Shown here: piece by piece, positions 1-5,912 of the stretch
How the letters are laid out: each line of letters starts with the position of its first letter
Position numbering within the stretch: position 1 is the stretch's first letter
Assembly (NCBI GenBank): GCA_009787945.1
Contig: WQSI01000051.1
Coordinates: 5,385 to 11,831 of the forward strand
DNA: 6,447 nucleotides
Origin: Defluviitaleaceae bacterium
GTDB lineage: Bacteria; Bacillota; Clostridia; Lachnospirales; WRAX01
Direction: 5' to 3'
Program-made: the position numbers and the translations under genes
The notes under the pieces: model-generated
The model's input: the letters and a program-made list of their open reading frames with translations, nothing else
Told to the model about the DNA's origin: nothing
The model's database searches: none

Positions 1-1305
1 GAAACATCTGAACATCGGCAGTTTGATAATGGTCGTAACATTTTCGTTAATCCTAAAAAAGCAAATTCTGTTGGGCGGTTGATTAGCCGTTTGAATGGTG
101 ACAGGTTGCCCTTGTGGCTTTATGTTGGGCTGGAGGCTGTGGCAAGGTCGCAGGTTGGGCTTGACATTTGGGAAACCCCGCTTAACGCCCAACCCATGGC
201 GTATTTTGGCGATGCCAGCTTTGCCCCTGCCACATGGGGCAGTGACGAACAATTGCATGCTATTGCCACCGCCTACAATTTCGTTGCTTTCTTGATTGAA
301 AGTGACCAATTGGCTTATATTGCGCGGCTTTATGCTGATGGGCAAGCCTTTCTTGCTAATAAACTGTCATCACAATTATATTACGAGTTTGCGGGCTTGC
401 CAATGTGCGCCCTTAGCTTGCATTTCGGTGGAAGCGCAGCCTTTCGGTTTCACCCGACAAATATAACATATGACTATAGAATTTCAGCCCGCACAGCCTA
501 CGCCAATTACCATTTCCTGTTTTTGCCATCTACAAAGAACCTTGACCAGCAAACAATCCATAACTACATTAGCTATTTTGATGACGGGGCAAGGTTTGCG
601 AAAGACTTTTTTGCAGAGTTTGCAGACTTTCATTTTCAGCCTGTGGATGTTTTTGTAATCTACAATGATAGCCCGCATAATAACATTGATGCTTTTCCAC
701 AAGATGGCTGGATTAGAATATTTAACTTTGCAGCCAGCCAGCCCTCATCTTTTGTCCATGAAATTACCCATTTTATTTCGCTGTGGGCGCGCGGGGGCGA
801 CATTGGGGCTTTTGAATTTGAAGAGGGGATAGCCATGGCGATGGAGCGTTTTCACGATGCTTACGACAGGCAAATCCATGGCAAAAGTTACCAGTGGAAG
901 CTGGAAAACCAGCGGTTTGGCTTTGGGTCTTACACCGTTGCCCTGTATGAAATCCTGGGTGACCAGGGCTTGGCAAATGCCGCTTGGAGCAGGCTAATGG
1001 CAGACTTTGACACGGCTGGTTTGGCGCATTTGATGGCGTACCACTGGCTGCACCACAGGGATTATGAGGGGGAGGCAGAAACCAATAGAAGGTTAGGCTT
1101 TGGCTCGGAAATTGCGGAAATTGGTACTCATCCCACTGCTGGCTCTTTTGTCTTGTATTTGATAGAAAATTACGGGGTGCAAAATTATATGAGCCTTCAT
1201 TTGGGGCAACAAAGTTTTGAAGAGGTTTATGGAGTTGACATACAAGAAATGATTGTAAGATGGCGCGTTTTTCTTGAGGATTTTATTGACGCTGTTGGCG
1301 CATAA
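1..1305 (+). CDS. Gluzincin-type zinc metallopeptidase-like protein, 5' partial
   Basis: The frame is open from the left edge, so the true N-terminus is outside the window; 434 codons are visible before the TAA. A TTG at 79 is a possible but unconvincing start, because the reading continues upstream without a break or an SD. The family is indicated by HEITH (757-771, visible codons 253-257), preceded by a hydrophobic/aromatic strand (SSFV), and by FEEGIA (codons 273-278). One of those glutamates would be the third zinc ligand, 16-17 residues after HEITH, which is the gluzincin (MA clan) spacing. The C-terminal TAGSFVLYLIENYG followed by YGVD and a W-rich helix is also typical of this fold. 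Visible codons 27-120 look like the C-terminal half of a second, degenerate copy of the domain (LPLWLYVGLEA, then TAYNFVAFLIE). Substrate and location are unknown because any signal peptide would be off-window. The last two codons and the stop lie in a dispersed palindromic repeat. An M-family assignment is not possible by eye. Confidence 0.8.
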   Translation, partial: ETSEHRQFDNGRNIFVNPKKANSVGRLISRLNGDRLPLWLYVGLEAVARSQVGLDIWETPLNAQPMAYFGDASFAPATWGSDEQLHAIATAYNFVAFLIESDQLAYIARLYADGQAFLANKLSSQLYYEFAGLPMCALSLHFGGSAAFRFHPTNITYDYRISARTAYANYHFLFLPSTKNLDQQTIHNYISYFDDGARFAKDFFAEFADFHFQPVDVFVIYNDSPHNNIDAFPQDGWIRIFNFAASQPSSFVHEITHFISLWARGGDIGAFEFEEGIAMAMERFHDAYDRQIHGKSYQWKLENQRFGFGSYTVALYEILGDQGLANAAWSRLMADFDTAGLAHLMAYHWLHHRDYEGEAETNRRLGFGSEIAEIGTHPTAGSFVLYLIENYGVQNYMSLHLGQQSFEEVYGVDIQEMIVRWRVFLEDFIDAVGA

Positions 1306-1318
1306 TATGCGCCCCTAC
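1297..1318 (+). repeat. Solo copy of the palindromic GGGCGCATAATATGCGCCCCTAC-type repeat end
   Basis: These 22 bases are identical to the inner 22 bases of the right terminal inverted repeat of the MITE-like element at 5703-5726; over the full 24 bases 22 match. The unit is itself a hairpin: a 7-bp perfect stem GGCGCAT/ATGCGCC around the 3-nt loop AAT. It contains the final GGC GCA TAA of the upstream peptidase gene, so it supplies that gene's stop codon. No second arm is visible nearby, so this is a solo end or a decayed element. Confidence 0.8.
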
Positions 1319-1360
1319 GGGGTGTCGTGTAGAGTTACCTAATTTTATAGAACAAACCTG

Positions 1361-1402
1361 ACGCTCTTTGCATATGATGATAAAACCCATTACAAAGGGC
1401 GT
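1361..1402 (+). promoter_or_regulatory. Hairpin sequestering the ribosome-binding site of the 1409 gene
   Basis: ACGCTCTTTG (1361-1370) pairs with CAAAGGGCGT (1393-1402): nine Watson-Crick pairs and one G-U in RNA, with a 22-nt loop. The 3' arm contains AAAGGG (1394-1399), the only plausible SD for the GTG at 1409 (9-nt spacing). Folding of the leader would therefore hide the ribosome-binding site. The short T run after the arm (GTTTTTG) is too weak, and the loop too long, for a convincing terminator. That it regulates translation is inference. Confidence 0.45.
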
Positions 1403-1408
1403 GTTTTT

Positions 1409-2992
1409 GTGGCAACTGTATCTGGGCATCTTTTCTATGATGGGGCGCGCTCAAATGCGACAGCTGGCTTGCCTGGCATTGTAAATGTACCGATAGTTTT
1501 GGAAAATGTTGACAATGGTTTGGGGTTGGCAGTTCTGACATCATCTGGTGGAGTGTTTTCCTTTACCAATGTGCCATATGGCAATTATGCCATTGTGGAG
1601 GCATTTGGGGATGCTGGCCCTTTCTCTCTAACTGGCAACTTTGGAAATGAGGCGGTGGCGCGAAGCCCTGCAATCCCTGCTGTTCCGCCTTTGGAAGGGT
1701 ATGTGGCAAATCCGCCAGCGGGGGCTACTGGTCTTGACTGTGTTTCCCGAAACACAATCCTGGTCACTGTGCCTGATTCTGGCGTTACAGGGCAGCATAT
1801 TAACAATGGACCTGTGCAATATTCTCCCATACAAATTCAACCAACGGTGACGGTAGACTGGACAGCCAATCTAATTAATGACGCAGATGGCGGCAGTTTT
1901 GGAGGGTTTACAGCGGGAACGTCAGGGATGACAGGGGCAAATCCCAATCCCTATCCCAACATAAACCCAGGATTTACCTACACTTTGCCTGTAGGCGGGG
2001 GGCAAAGCCCTATAGATGGAGAGTTTACAATACAAAATATTTTAAATAACAACCTGTATAACCAAAGGGAAACTTGGTGGCGTGTTCCAGACCGAACCAC
2101 AGGCAACGAAACAGGCAGGATGATGGTTATAAATGGAGCGAACATTGGCGGGGTGTTTTTTCGCGACACTGTGGCGGTTGTGCCAAACACATACTATATT
2201 TTTTTAACCTGGATTTTGAACCTTATTAAGGTGGCGGGGCGGGTTAACCCGCAGCTGGCTGTTACCATCACCGCCCAAGACGGCACTGTTCTTTATGATA
2301 AAAACCTAGGGGCTGACATTCCCGCAAATCTTAATCAGCCTGAATGGCGGCAAATTGGCACTTTAATAAACTCGGGCAATAACAGCGAAATAACTGTGGA
2401 GTTTTATAGCATGGGCAATGCGGCAAGCGGCAACGACTATGCAATTGATGATGTTGGGCTGTTTCCTGCTGTTATCAATCCGCCCTTGTTGACGAAGGCT
2501 GTTAGTGCCACTGATGCGGTGGTGGGTGATGAGATAAGTTTTCAAATAGTTTTTGAAAATAACACAGCCACCACCAAAACCAATATTATTTTCCAGGATG
2601 TTTTGCCGAATGAGGTTACATTTGTTTCTGGCTCTGTGGAAATTGGTGGGGTGGCATATCCAGATTATGACCCGAATTCGGGGTTTTCTTTGCCTGATTT
2701 GCCCCCGAATAACAGCATTTCCATAAGCTTTTCTGCAAAAGCTGTTGCTGTTGGCAGGGCAAGCAATACTGCTGAGATGACCTATCAGGCTTTGATAATT
2801 GAGGGGGTTGCCCCAGTGGAGATGACAATTCCTAGTAATACTGTGGATATTGACATTAGAGAAACTCCCAAGCCCCCTAAGCCCCCATGTCCATGGAATC
2901 CGCCGCCTCCGCCTTTTTATGATTATTGTAAGGAATTTTTAAGTCTGCCATTTCCTTTTCATATTTTTAACGCCCCTTCTTTAAAATTGTAA
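1409..2992 (+). CDS. SdrD-B/Cna-B-like and DUF11 domain protein, no signal peptide
   Basis: This is a 527-aa beta-rich protein. The GTG start at 1409 is chosen because AAAGGG lies 9 nt upstream and the first residues (VSGHLFYDG) already begin the domain; no ATG occurs in frame upstream. Domains in order: residues 3-70, an SdrD-B/Cna-B-like beta sandwich (GxxNVPIVLEN, GVFSFTNVPYGNYAIVE), with an extension to about 145; residues 148-352, a jelly-roll-like module with WWRVPDRTTGNETGRMMV and ending NDYAIDDVGL, as in carbohydrate-binding-type sandwiches; residues 360-480, a DUF11 (conserved repeat) domain (DEISFQIVFENN, FQDVLPNEVTFVSGSV); then a proline-rich tail (KPPKPP, NPPPPPF) and 27 residues of no known type. 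There is no signal peptide, membrane segment or LPXTG anchor, which is odd for modules usually found on exported surface proteins. A spore-surface or non-classically released structural protein is possible but inferred. Its 3' end abuts a terminator. Confidence 0.85.
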   Translation: MATVSGHLFYDGARSNATAGLPGIVNVPIVLENVDNGLGLAVLTSSGGVFSFTNVPYGNYAIVEAFGDAGPFSLTGNFGNEAVARSPAIPAVPPLEGYVANPPAGATGLDCVSRNTILVTVPDSGVTGQHINNGPVQYSPIQIQPTVTVDWTANLINDADGGSFGGFTAGTSGMTGANPNPYPNINPGFTYTLPVGGGQSPIDGEFTIQNILNNNLYNQRETWWRVPDRTTGNETGRMMVINGANIGGVFFRDTVAVVPNTYYIFLTWILNLIKVAGRVNPQLAVTITAQDGTVLYDKNLGADIPANLNQPEWRQIGTLINSGNNSEITVEFYSMGNAASGNDYAIDDVGLFPAVINPPLLTKAVSATDAVVGDEISFQIVFENNTATTKTNIIFQDVLPNEVTFVSGSVEIGGVAYPDYDPNSGFSLPDLPPNNSISISFSAKAVAVGRASNTAEMTYQALIIEGVAPVEMTIPSNTVDIDIRETPKPPKPPCPWNPPPPPFYDYCKEFLSLPFPFHIFNAPSLKL

Positions 2993-2998
2993 ATCAAA

Positions 2999-3026
2999 AA
3001 ATGCCGACGCAGTATTGTCGGCATTT
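2999..3026 (+). terminator. Terminator hairpin just after the DUF11 gene
   Basis: A perfect 10-bp stem AAATGCCGAC/GTCGGCATTT with an 8-nt loop starts 6 nt after the TAA at 2990-2992. On the + strand the T run is only three bases (TTTCAG), so alone it would be a weak terminator in this direction. On the - strand it is followed by a good T run (TTTTTTGATTT). It is a near-copy of the hairpin at 3212-3244. Confidence 0.7.
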
Positions 3027-3052
3027 CAGACTGTAGACGAAGTGTCCTACAG

Positions 3053-3073
3053 CGTCACCCCGTGCTTGACCCG
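3053..3073 (+). repeat. Lone arm of the CGTCAYCCCG palindromic repeat
   Basis: CGTCACCCCGTGCTTGACCCG resembles the left arm of the full 102-bp elements but lacks the core and the partner arm. A short 6-bp inverted repeat GCGTCA/TGACGC (3052-3057 and 3079-3084) encloses it. It is probably a remnant of an older copy next to the intact element that starts at 3089. Confidence 0.65.
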
Positions 3074-3088
3074 CAATCTGACGCAACG

Positions 3089-3190
3089 CGTCATCCCGTG
3101 CTTGACACGGGACCCCACATGTCATTCCTAGCCCACTATAGTAGGGGCTTGTTAGTGCTGACGGGCTCCCGCGTCAAGCGCGGGATGACG
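3089..3190. repeat. 102-bp palindromic repeat element, copy C
   Basis: The 23-bp arms at 3089-3111 and 3168-3190 are inverted repeats with 21 of 23 matches (CGTCATCCCG...CGGG). The 56-bp core shares TTCCTAGCCC and GTAGGGGCTTG with copies at 5516-5617 and 5795-5896, all exactly 102 bp and in the same orientation. It encodes nothing visible. The structure is that of a REP/MITE-like non-autonomous repeat able to fold as a long hairpin or cruciform. Confidence 0.8.
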
Positions 3191-3211
3191 AGCTGGGGTT
3201 TGTTGTAAATC

Positions 3212-3244
3212 AAAAAATGCCGACGCAACTTGTCGGCATTTTTT
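3212..3244. terminator. Strong bidirectional intrinsic terminator
   Basis: A perfect 13-bp stem AAAAAATGCCGAC/GTCGGCATTTTTT with a 7-nt loop (GCAACTT). Six A bases on one side and six T bases on the other give a U run in both transcription directions. It lies between the convergent genes ending at 2992 (+) and 3276 (-), 31 nt past the stop of the M6 protease gene. It should terminate that gene and back up the weaker hairpin after the DUF11 gene. Confidence 0.9.
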
Positions 3245-3275
3245 GAGGCTGCACCTCTGAAGATACAGAACAATG

Positions 3276-5390
3276 TTATAAAGTTGCAATGGGGGCGCGG
3301 TCTCCGCCAGTGGAGGCAGGGCCCATTTTAATGTGCAATTCCATTGTTGCTCCTCTTTGGCTTGGGGTGGTTATGCCAACATTGGTTTGTTGGGAAACGC
3401 CCTGAACCGTGTAAAACTGGTTTGCGTGAAGGGTGGAGAAGTTGGGGGCAGAGTGGAAATGGTCCCCAAAATTATTCCAATTGGAAAGAGAGTTTAACAA
3501 AAATCTGCTTCCGTCAGCTTCGCGGATTGTTACGGTATGCTCTTCCCCACGAATGTCGATGTGGTAGATGAGCAAGCCGCCTGTGCCGCGCTGTGTGCCA
3601 GGGGGTACGCCAGGGGCAGAAGATGCCGCAAGAGGCGCGTTTGCAGGGAAGCCAAACCATCCGTAAAGCCCTGCATCCCATCTGGTGTTCATTTGACGGT
3701 TTTCAATTAGGAAAAATTGGTAGTTGCAGGTGCGGCTTGCTACCAAAACAATGTTTTGGTTGGCTGTGCTGCCGTTTGGAGCGGCGGCGTGCACTTGACC
3801 CTGCCAATCAGTTCCCTCAACAACAATTGGGTTGATGAAACCAAGTTGCATTAAAGACCAAGCATCAAATGGGGTTGGCGTGTGGCCAGGAGCTGGGTCG
3901 CCAGGTGCCATGGACCAGTTACCGTGAGCCATAAGGCTGTAAGGACCAAGACCCATGCTTTCGCCAAACAAGCAGTACAAATCTGGCAGACCAAGAATGT
4001 GACCAAGCTCGTGGGCGGCAGTGCCGATACCCATTGTTATACCTCTGGACTGGGTTTCGCCGTATGTGATAAATTGCAACCACCCTGCTTGTCCAACATA
4101 AGAACCAGCAAAGCTCCAAGCATGAGCCCAAACCTGACCTCTTCCGCCTGCGTTGTAGTTATCTGCCGCTTCGCCCCCTGCAAAAATCACCGAAGTGGTG
4201 ACGCCTGCAAAGTTAAGTCCCGCTTGATGGACGGCATTTACAACAGAATTGATAACTTCGCGGGTGGACACATGGGCGTTGCCAGAATATCTTGACCAGT
4301 TTGGCATGTGATGTGCCGTATGGACGGTTACATGGACAACACCATCATGGGAGGACGGGCGAACAGTGACATTTCTGCCGTTTGCTGTGAAGTTTCCGCC
4401 GCTAGTAACGCGGCCAGCTGGCACAAAAATATTGCGCCCACCAGACATGTCATGGAAAAAGTTCGCAACAGTGTTTGTATTCGGCGTTCTTCCGAAGTAT
4501 TTGTTGTGGTAAAAAGCTTGGTTTTCCGCCATTTGGATGTTATCAAAGTCAACCATAATCACTATAAGCCGTTGGTTATCTGGCGTTACCGCTTCTGGGC
4601 GGAAGTTTGGCGCAGATTGCCGTGGCATACCAGGACCGTTTGGCTCTGGCATAGTTGTTTGACCTGGGCGACCAGGCACAATTTCACGCTGTTCGTCAAT
4701 GCTGCCAGGAAAGCCTGGAATACCAGGTGCAAATGCCCAGGAGCCCCCACCTACGTTAGATGGGTTAGCTCCTAGTTGCACCATGCCAGGGGTTGTCATA
4801 GAAAACATATCCCGTAACACGCTAACATTGTTGATTGTTGGTGGTGGCTGCGCTGGCCCTTGTTCTGGCGGTCCAGACGGCTGCCCGCTACCAGGTGGCC
4901 TGATTGGACGGGTAGGCGGCTGTGGCGTCACATTTGGTTGCACTGGCGTTGGAAGCATATCCCCAGGTTGTAGGGTTCTGCCGCCATTTGGCAACACTGG
5001 TGCGCCTGGCACTGATGGACCTTCCAAGTTAAGGTCAACCACATCAATGCGCCATGCGCCTTCGACGAGGTGACGAATTGCGCCGCGCTGAATTGGCTCA
5101 AACACGTCAGAAACCACTGGCTGGCCTGCTAGATGTTCTGTAGCGAGCAGGTCATTGTGGGTTGCCCGTGCATAGTACCAATTCAAAGTTGTTTCATCAA
5201 AGACAACAAGGTTTCCTCTTGTGTCCTCCCACCAAGAAAAGGAGCTTGTTCCCCTCAAATGAAGGGTAATTGGTGTTCCATCCGCCTGCATTTCTTGTAT
5301 TGGGCGGGGGTTAGCTGTAGTTGCGAGAAGTGTTATTGGCATTAGTATGACGAAAGCTGCAGTCAAAATTGCAAGTCTAATCTTTTTCAT
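3276..5390 (-). CDS. Secreted M6 family (immune inhibitor A-like) metalloprotease
   Basis: A 704-aa exported zinc endopeptidase. The start is the ATG at 5388-5390: AAGGAGGTGA lies 7 nt upstream and a consensus promoter just before it, and a signal peptide begins there (MKKIR, hydrophobic LAILTAAFVILMPITLLA, likely cleavage after about residue 26, ATTA). A frame extending up to 5441 would include the promoter and is rejected. Next come an M6-type propeptide (about 27-115; ADGTPITLHLRGTSSFSWWED, LNWYYARA) and a long Pro/Gly linker (about 124-260). The catalytic domain starts near 274 (RLIVIMVDFD) and carries HELGHILGLPD at 460-470 (zinc ligands H460, H464 and probably D470 or another downstream ligand; base E461). 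It also has the SLMAHGNW Met-turn region near M487, DAWSLMQLGF, FLIENRQ near 561-567 and GGLLIYHID, all M6 signatures. No LPXTG or membrane anchor is seen at the C-terminus, so release from the cell is expected. Substrates are unknown; family members degrade host or environmental proteins. Confidence 0.93.
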   Translation of the reverse strand: MKKIRLAILTAAFVILMPITLLATTANPRPIQEMQADGTPITLHLRGTSSFSWWEDTRGNLVVFDETTLNWYYARATHNDLLATEHLAGQPVVSDVFEPIQRGAIRHLVEGAWRIDVVDLNLEGPSVPGAPVLPNGGRTLQPGDMLPTPVQPNVTPQPPTRPIRPPGSGQPSGPPEQGPAQPPPTINNVSVLRDMFSMTTPGMVQLGANPSNVGGGSWAFAPGIPGFPGSIDEQREIVPGRPGQTTMPEPNGPGMPRQSAPNFRPEAVTPDNQRLIVIMVDFDNIQMAENQAFYHNKYFGRTPNTNTVANFFHDMSGGRNIFVPAGRVTSGGNFTANGRNVTVRPSSHDGVVHVTVHTAHHMPNWSRYSGNAHVSTREVINSVVNAVHQAGLNFAGVTTSVIFAGGEAADNYNAGGRGQVWAHAWSFAGSYVGQAGWLQFITYGETQSRGITMGIGTAAHELGHILGLPDLYCLFGESMGLGPYSLMAHGNWSMAPGDPAPGHTPTPFDAWSLMQLGFINPIVVEGTDWQGQVHAAAPNGSTANQNIVLVASRTCNYQFFLIENRQMNTRWDAGLYGWFGFPANAPLAASSAPGVPPGTQRGTGGLLIYHIDIRGEEHTVTIREADGSRFLLNSLSNWNNFGDHFHSAPNFSTLHANQFYTVQGVSQQTNVGITTPSQRGATMELHIKMGPASTGGDRAPIATL

Positions 5391-5397
5391 AGCTAGT

Positions 5398-5407
5398 TCA
5401 CCTCCTT
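5398..5407 (-). promoter_or_regulatory. Full-length Shine-Dalgarno site of the M6 protease gene
   Basis: AAGGAGGTGA on the - strand matches all ten bases of the usual anti-SD complement and lies 7 nt before the ATG at 5390. It fixes the start codon. From the promoter spacing, transcription would begin at about the first base of this site, giving an unusually short leader of about 16 nt. Confidence 0.9.
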
Positions 5408-5412
5408 CACCC

Positions 5413-5441
5413 ATTATACCATGATAGGTATTTTGTGTCAA
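5413..5441 (-). promoter_or_regulatory. Perfect consensus sigma-A promoter of the M6 protease gene
   Basis: On the - strand, TTGACA (5441-5436) and TATAAT (5418-5413) are separated by exactly 17 nt; both hexamers match consensus at every base. An A-rich run (AAAAAAATA) sits directly upstream of the -35 box as a possible UP element. The predicted start of transcription is near 5406. No operator is evident, so strong constitutive expression is inferred. Confidence 0.92.
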
Positions 5442-5483
5442 GTATTTTTTTGGTGGGTGGGTGTTACAGTTTTGTTACCCTGC

Positions 5484-5525
5484 AACCTTTAAACCGTCAC
5501 CCCGAAGCCTTAATCCGTCACCCCG
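5484..5525. repeat. Two tandem 21-nt units leading into palindromic element A
   Basis: Units 5484-5504 and 5505-5525 match at 18 of 21 positions, each ending CCGTCACCCCG. The last ten bases of the second unit are the left end of element A. The outer arm-end motif CGTCAYYCCG is thus repeated at 21-nt spacing outside the element, an arrangement echoed before element B. Confidence 0.7.
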
Positions 5526-5617
5526 CGCTTGATGCGGGGTCTTGTCAGTTGTTCCTGGCTCCATACGGTAGGGGCTTGGAATGACATATGGGTTCCCGTG
5601 TCAAGCACGGGATGACG
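5516..5617. repeat. 102-bp palindromic repeat element, copy A
   Basis: The 23-bp arms at 5516-5538 and 5595-5617 are imperfect inverted repeats (19 of 23 pairs). The core contains TTCCTGGCTCCATACGG and GTAGGGGCTTGGAATGAC, which also pair partly with each other, so most of the element can fold as one hairpin. Over 105 bases (5515-5619) it differs from copy B (5794-5898) at only two positions, so the two copies are recent or kept alike. It carries no coding capacity. Confidence 0.85.
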
Positions 5618-5633
5618 GGTTTGCATACACTGC

Positions 5634-5726
5634 GTAGGGGCGCATATTATGCGCCCGCTGTTGGGCAAACGTAATATTAATGAAAATACGTTTATAATGC
5701 AACGGGCGCATAATATGCGCCCCTAC
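5634..5726. mobile_element. 93-bp MITE-like element with perfect 24-bp terminal inverted repeats
   Basis: The ends 5634-5657 and 5703-5726 are exact inverted repeats of 24 bp (GTAGGGGCGCATATTATGCG... and its complement). Each end is itself palindromic (8-bp stem GGGCGCAT/ATGCGCCC, 3-nt loop). A concentric inner inverted repeat AAACGTA/TACGTTT (5667-5673, 5687-5693) shares the same centre at 5680. No transposase and no clear target-site duplication are visible. Non-autonomous mobility is inferred from this structure and from the solo end at 1297-1318. Confidence 0.75.
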
Positions 5727-5749
5727 AATCGTTACCGTACACTTTAAAA

Positions 5750-5804
5750 CGTCATTCCGCCCCTTCATTTAACCGTCATCCCACAACCTTAAACCGTCAC
5801 CCCG
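5750..5804. repeat. Spaced CGTCAYYCC motifs leading into element B
   Basis: CGTCATTCCG (5750-5759), CGTCATCCCA (5774-5783) and CGTCACCCCG (5795-5804) start 24 and 21 nt apart, separated by T/A-containing spacers such as CAACCTTAAAC. The last motif is the left end of element B. The pattern parallels the 21-nt units before element A. Confidence 0.6.
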
Positions 5805-5896
5805 CGCTTGATGCGGGGTCTTGTCAGTTGTTCCTAGCCCCATACGGTAGGGGCTTGGAATGACATATGGGTTCCCGTGTCAAGCACGGGATGACG
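5795..5896. repeat. 102-bp palindromic repeat element, copy B
   Basis: Same length, orientation and arms as copy A, with only two differences over 105 bases (CCTGGCTCC versus CCTAGCCCC in the core). It ends 16 nt beyond the stop codon of the aspartokinase gene on its downstream side. There is no other good terminator for that gene, so this large hairpin may help end its transcript, although it has no T run. Confidence 0.85.
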
Positions 5897-5912
5897 GGGG
5901 GAGAGCATACAG

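Larger units (their letters stand above)
2987..3227. repeat. 25-nt direct repeat of gene end plus terminator arm, flanking a palindromic element
   Basis: Positions 2987-3011 and 3203-3227 are identical over 25 nt, starting TTGTAAATCAAAAAATGCCG. The first copy includes the stop codon of the DUF11 gene and the 5' arm of its terminator; the second sits in non-coding DNA as the 5' arm of the second terminator. The copies are 216 nt apart and bracket the 102-bp element at 3089-3190 and a lone arm at 3053-3073. This suggests the end of the gene was duplicated around the insertion. Confidence 0.75.

Noticed and set aside
79..81. TTG at 79 as the true start of the first gene
   Set aside because: The frame is open to the left edge with protein-like sequence and no SD precedes the TTG; the gene is more likely cut by the window.
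1361..1408. Hairpin at 1361-1402 as an intrinsic terminator
   Set aside because: The loop is 22 nt, the stem is AT-rich with a G-U pair, and only five T bases follow after a G; an SD-masking role fits better.
1374..1487. Short frame starting ATGATG at 1374 on the + strand
   Set aside because: It has no SD at a proper distance, overlaps the next gene in another frame and ends after about 37 codons with no recognisable features.
3882..5073. Open frames on the + strand at 3882-4295, 4308-4775 and 4699-5073
   Set aside because: They lie antisense inside the well-supported M6 protease gene, have cysteine-rich or low-complexity translations without domains, and lack ribosome-binding sites.
5391..5441. 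N-terminal extension of the M6 protease up to 5441
   Set aside because: The extension overlaps the -10 and -35 boxes and the SD, while a signal peptide begins exactly at the ATG at 5390.
5484..5898. Repeat cluster as a CRISPR array
   Set aside because: Repeats are palindromic, of different lengths, include two 102-bp units, and there are no regular unique spacers or cas genes.
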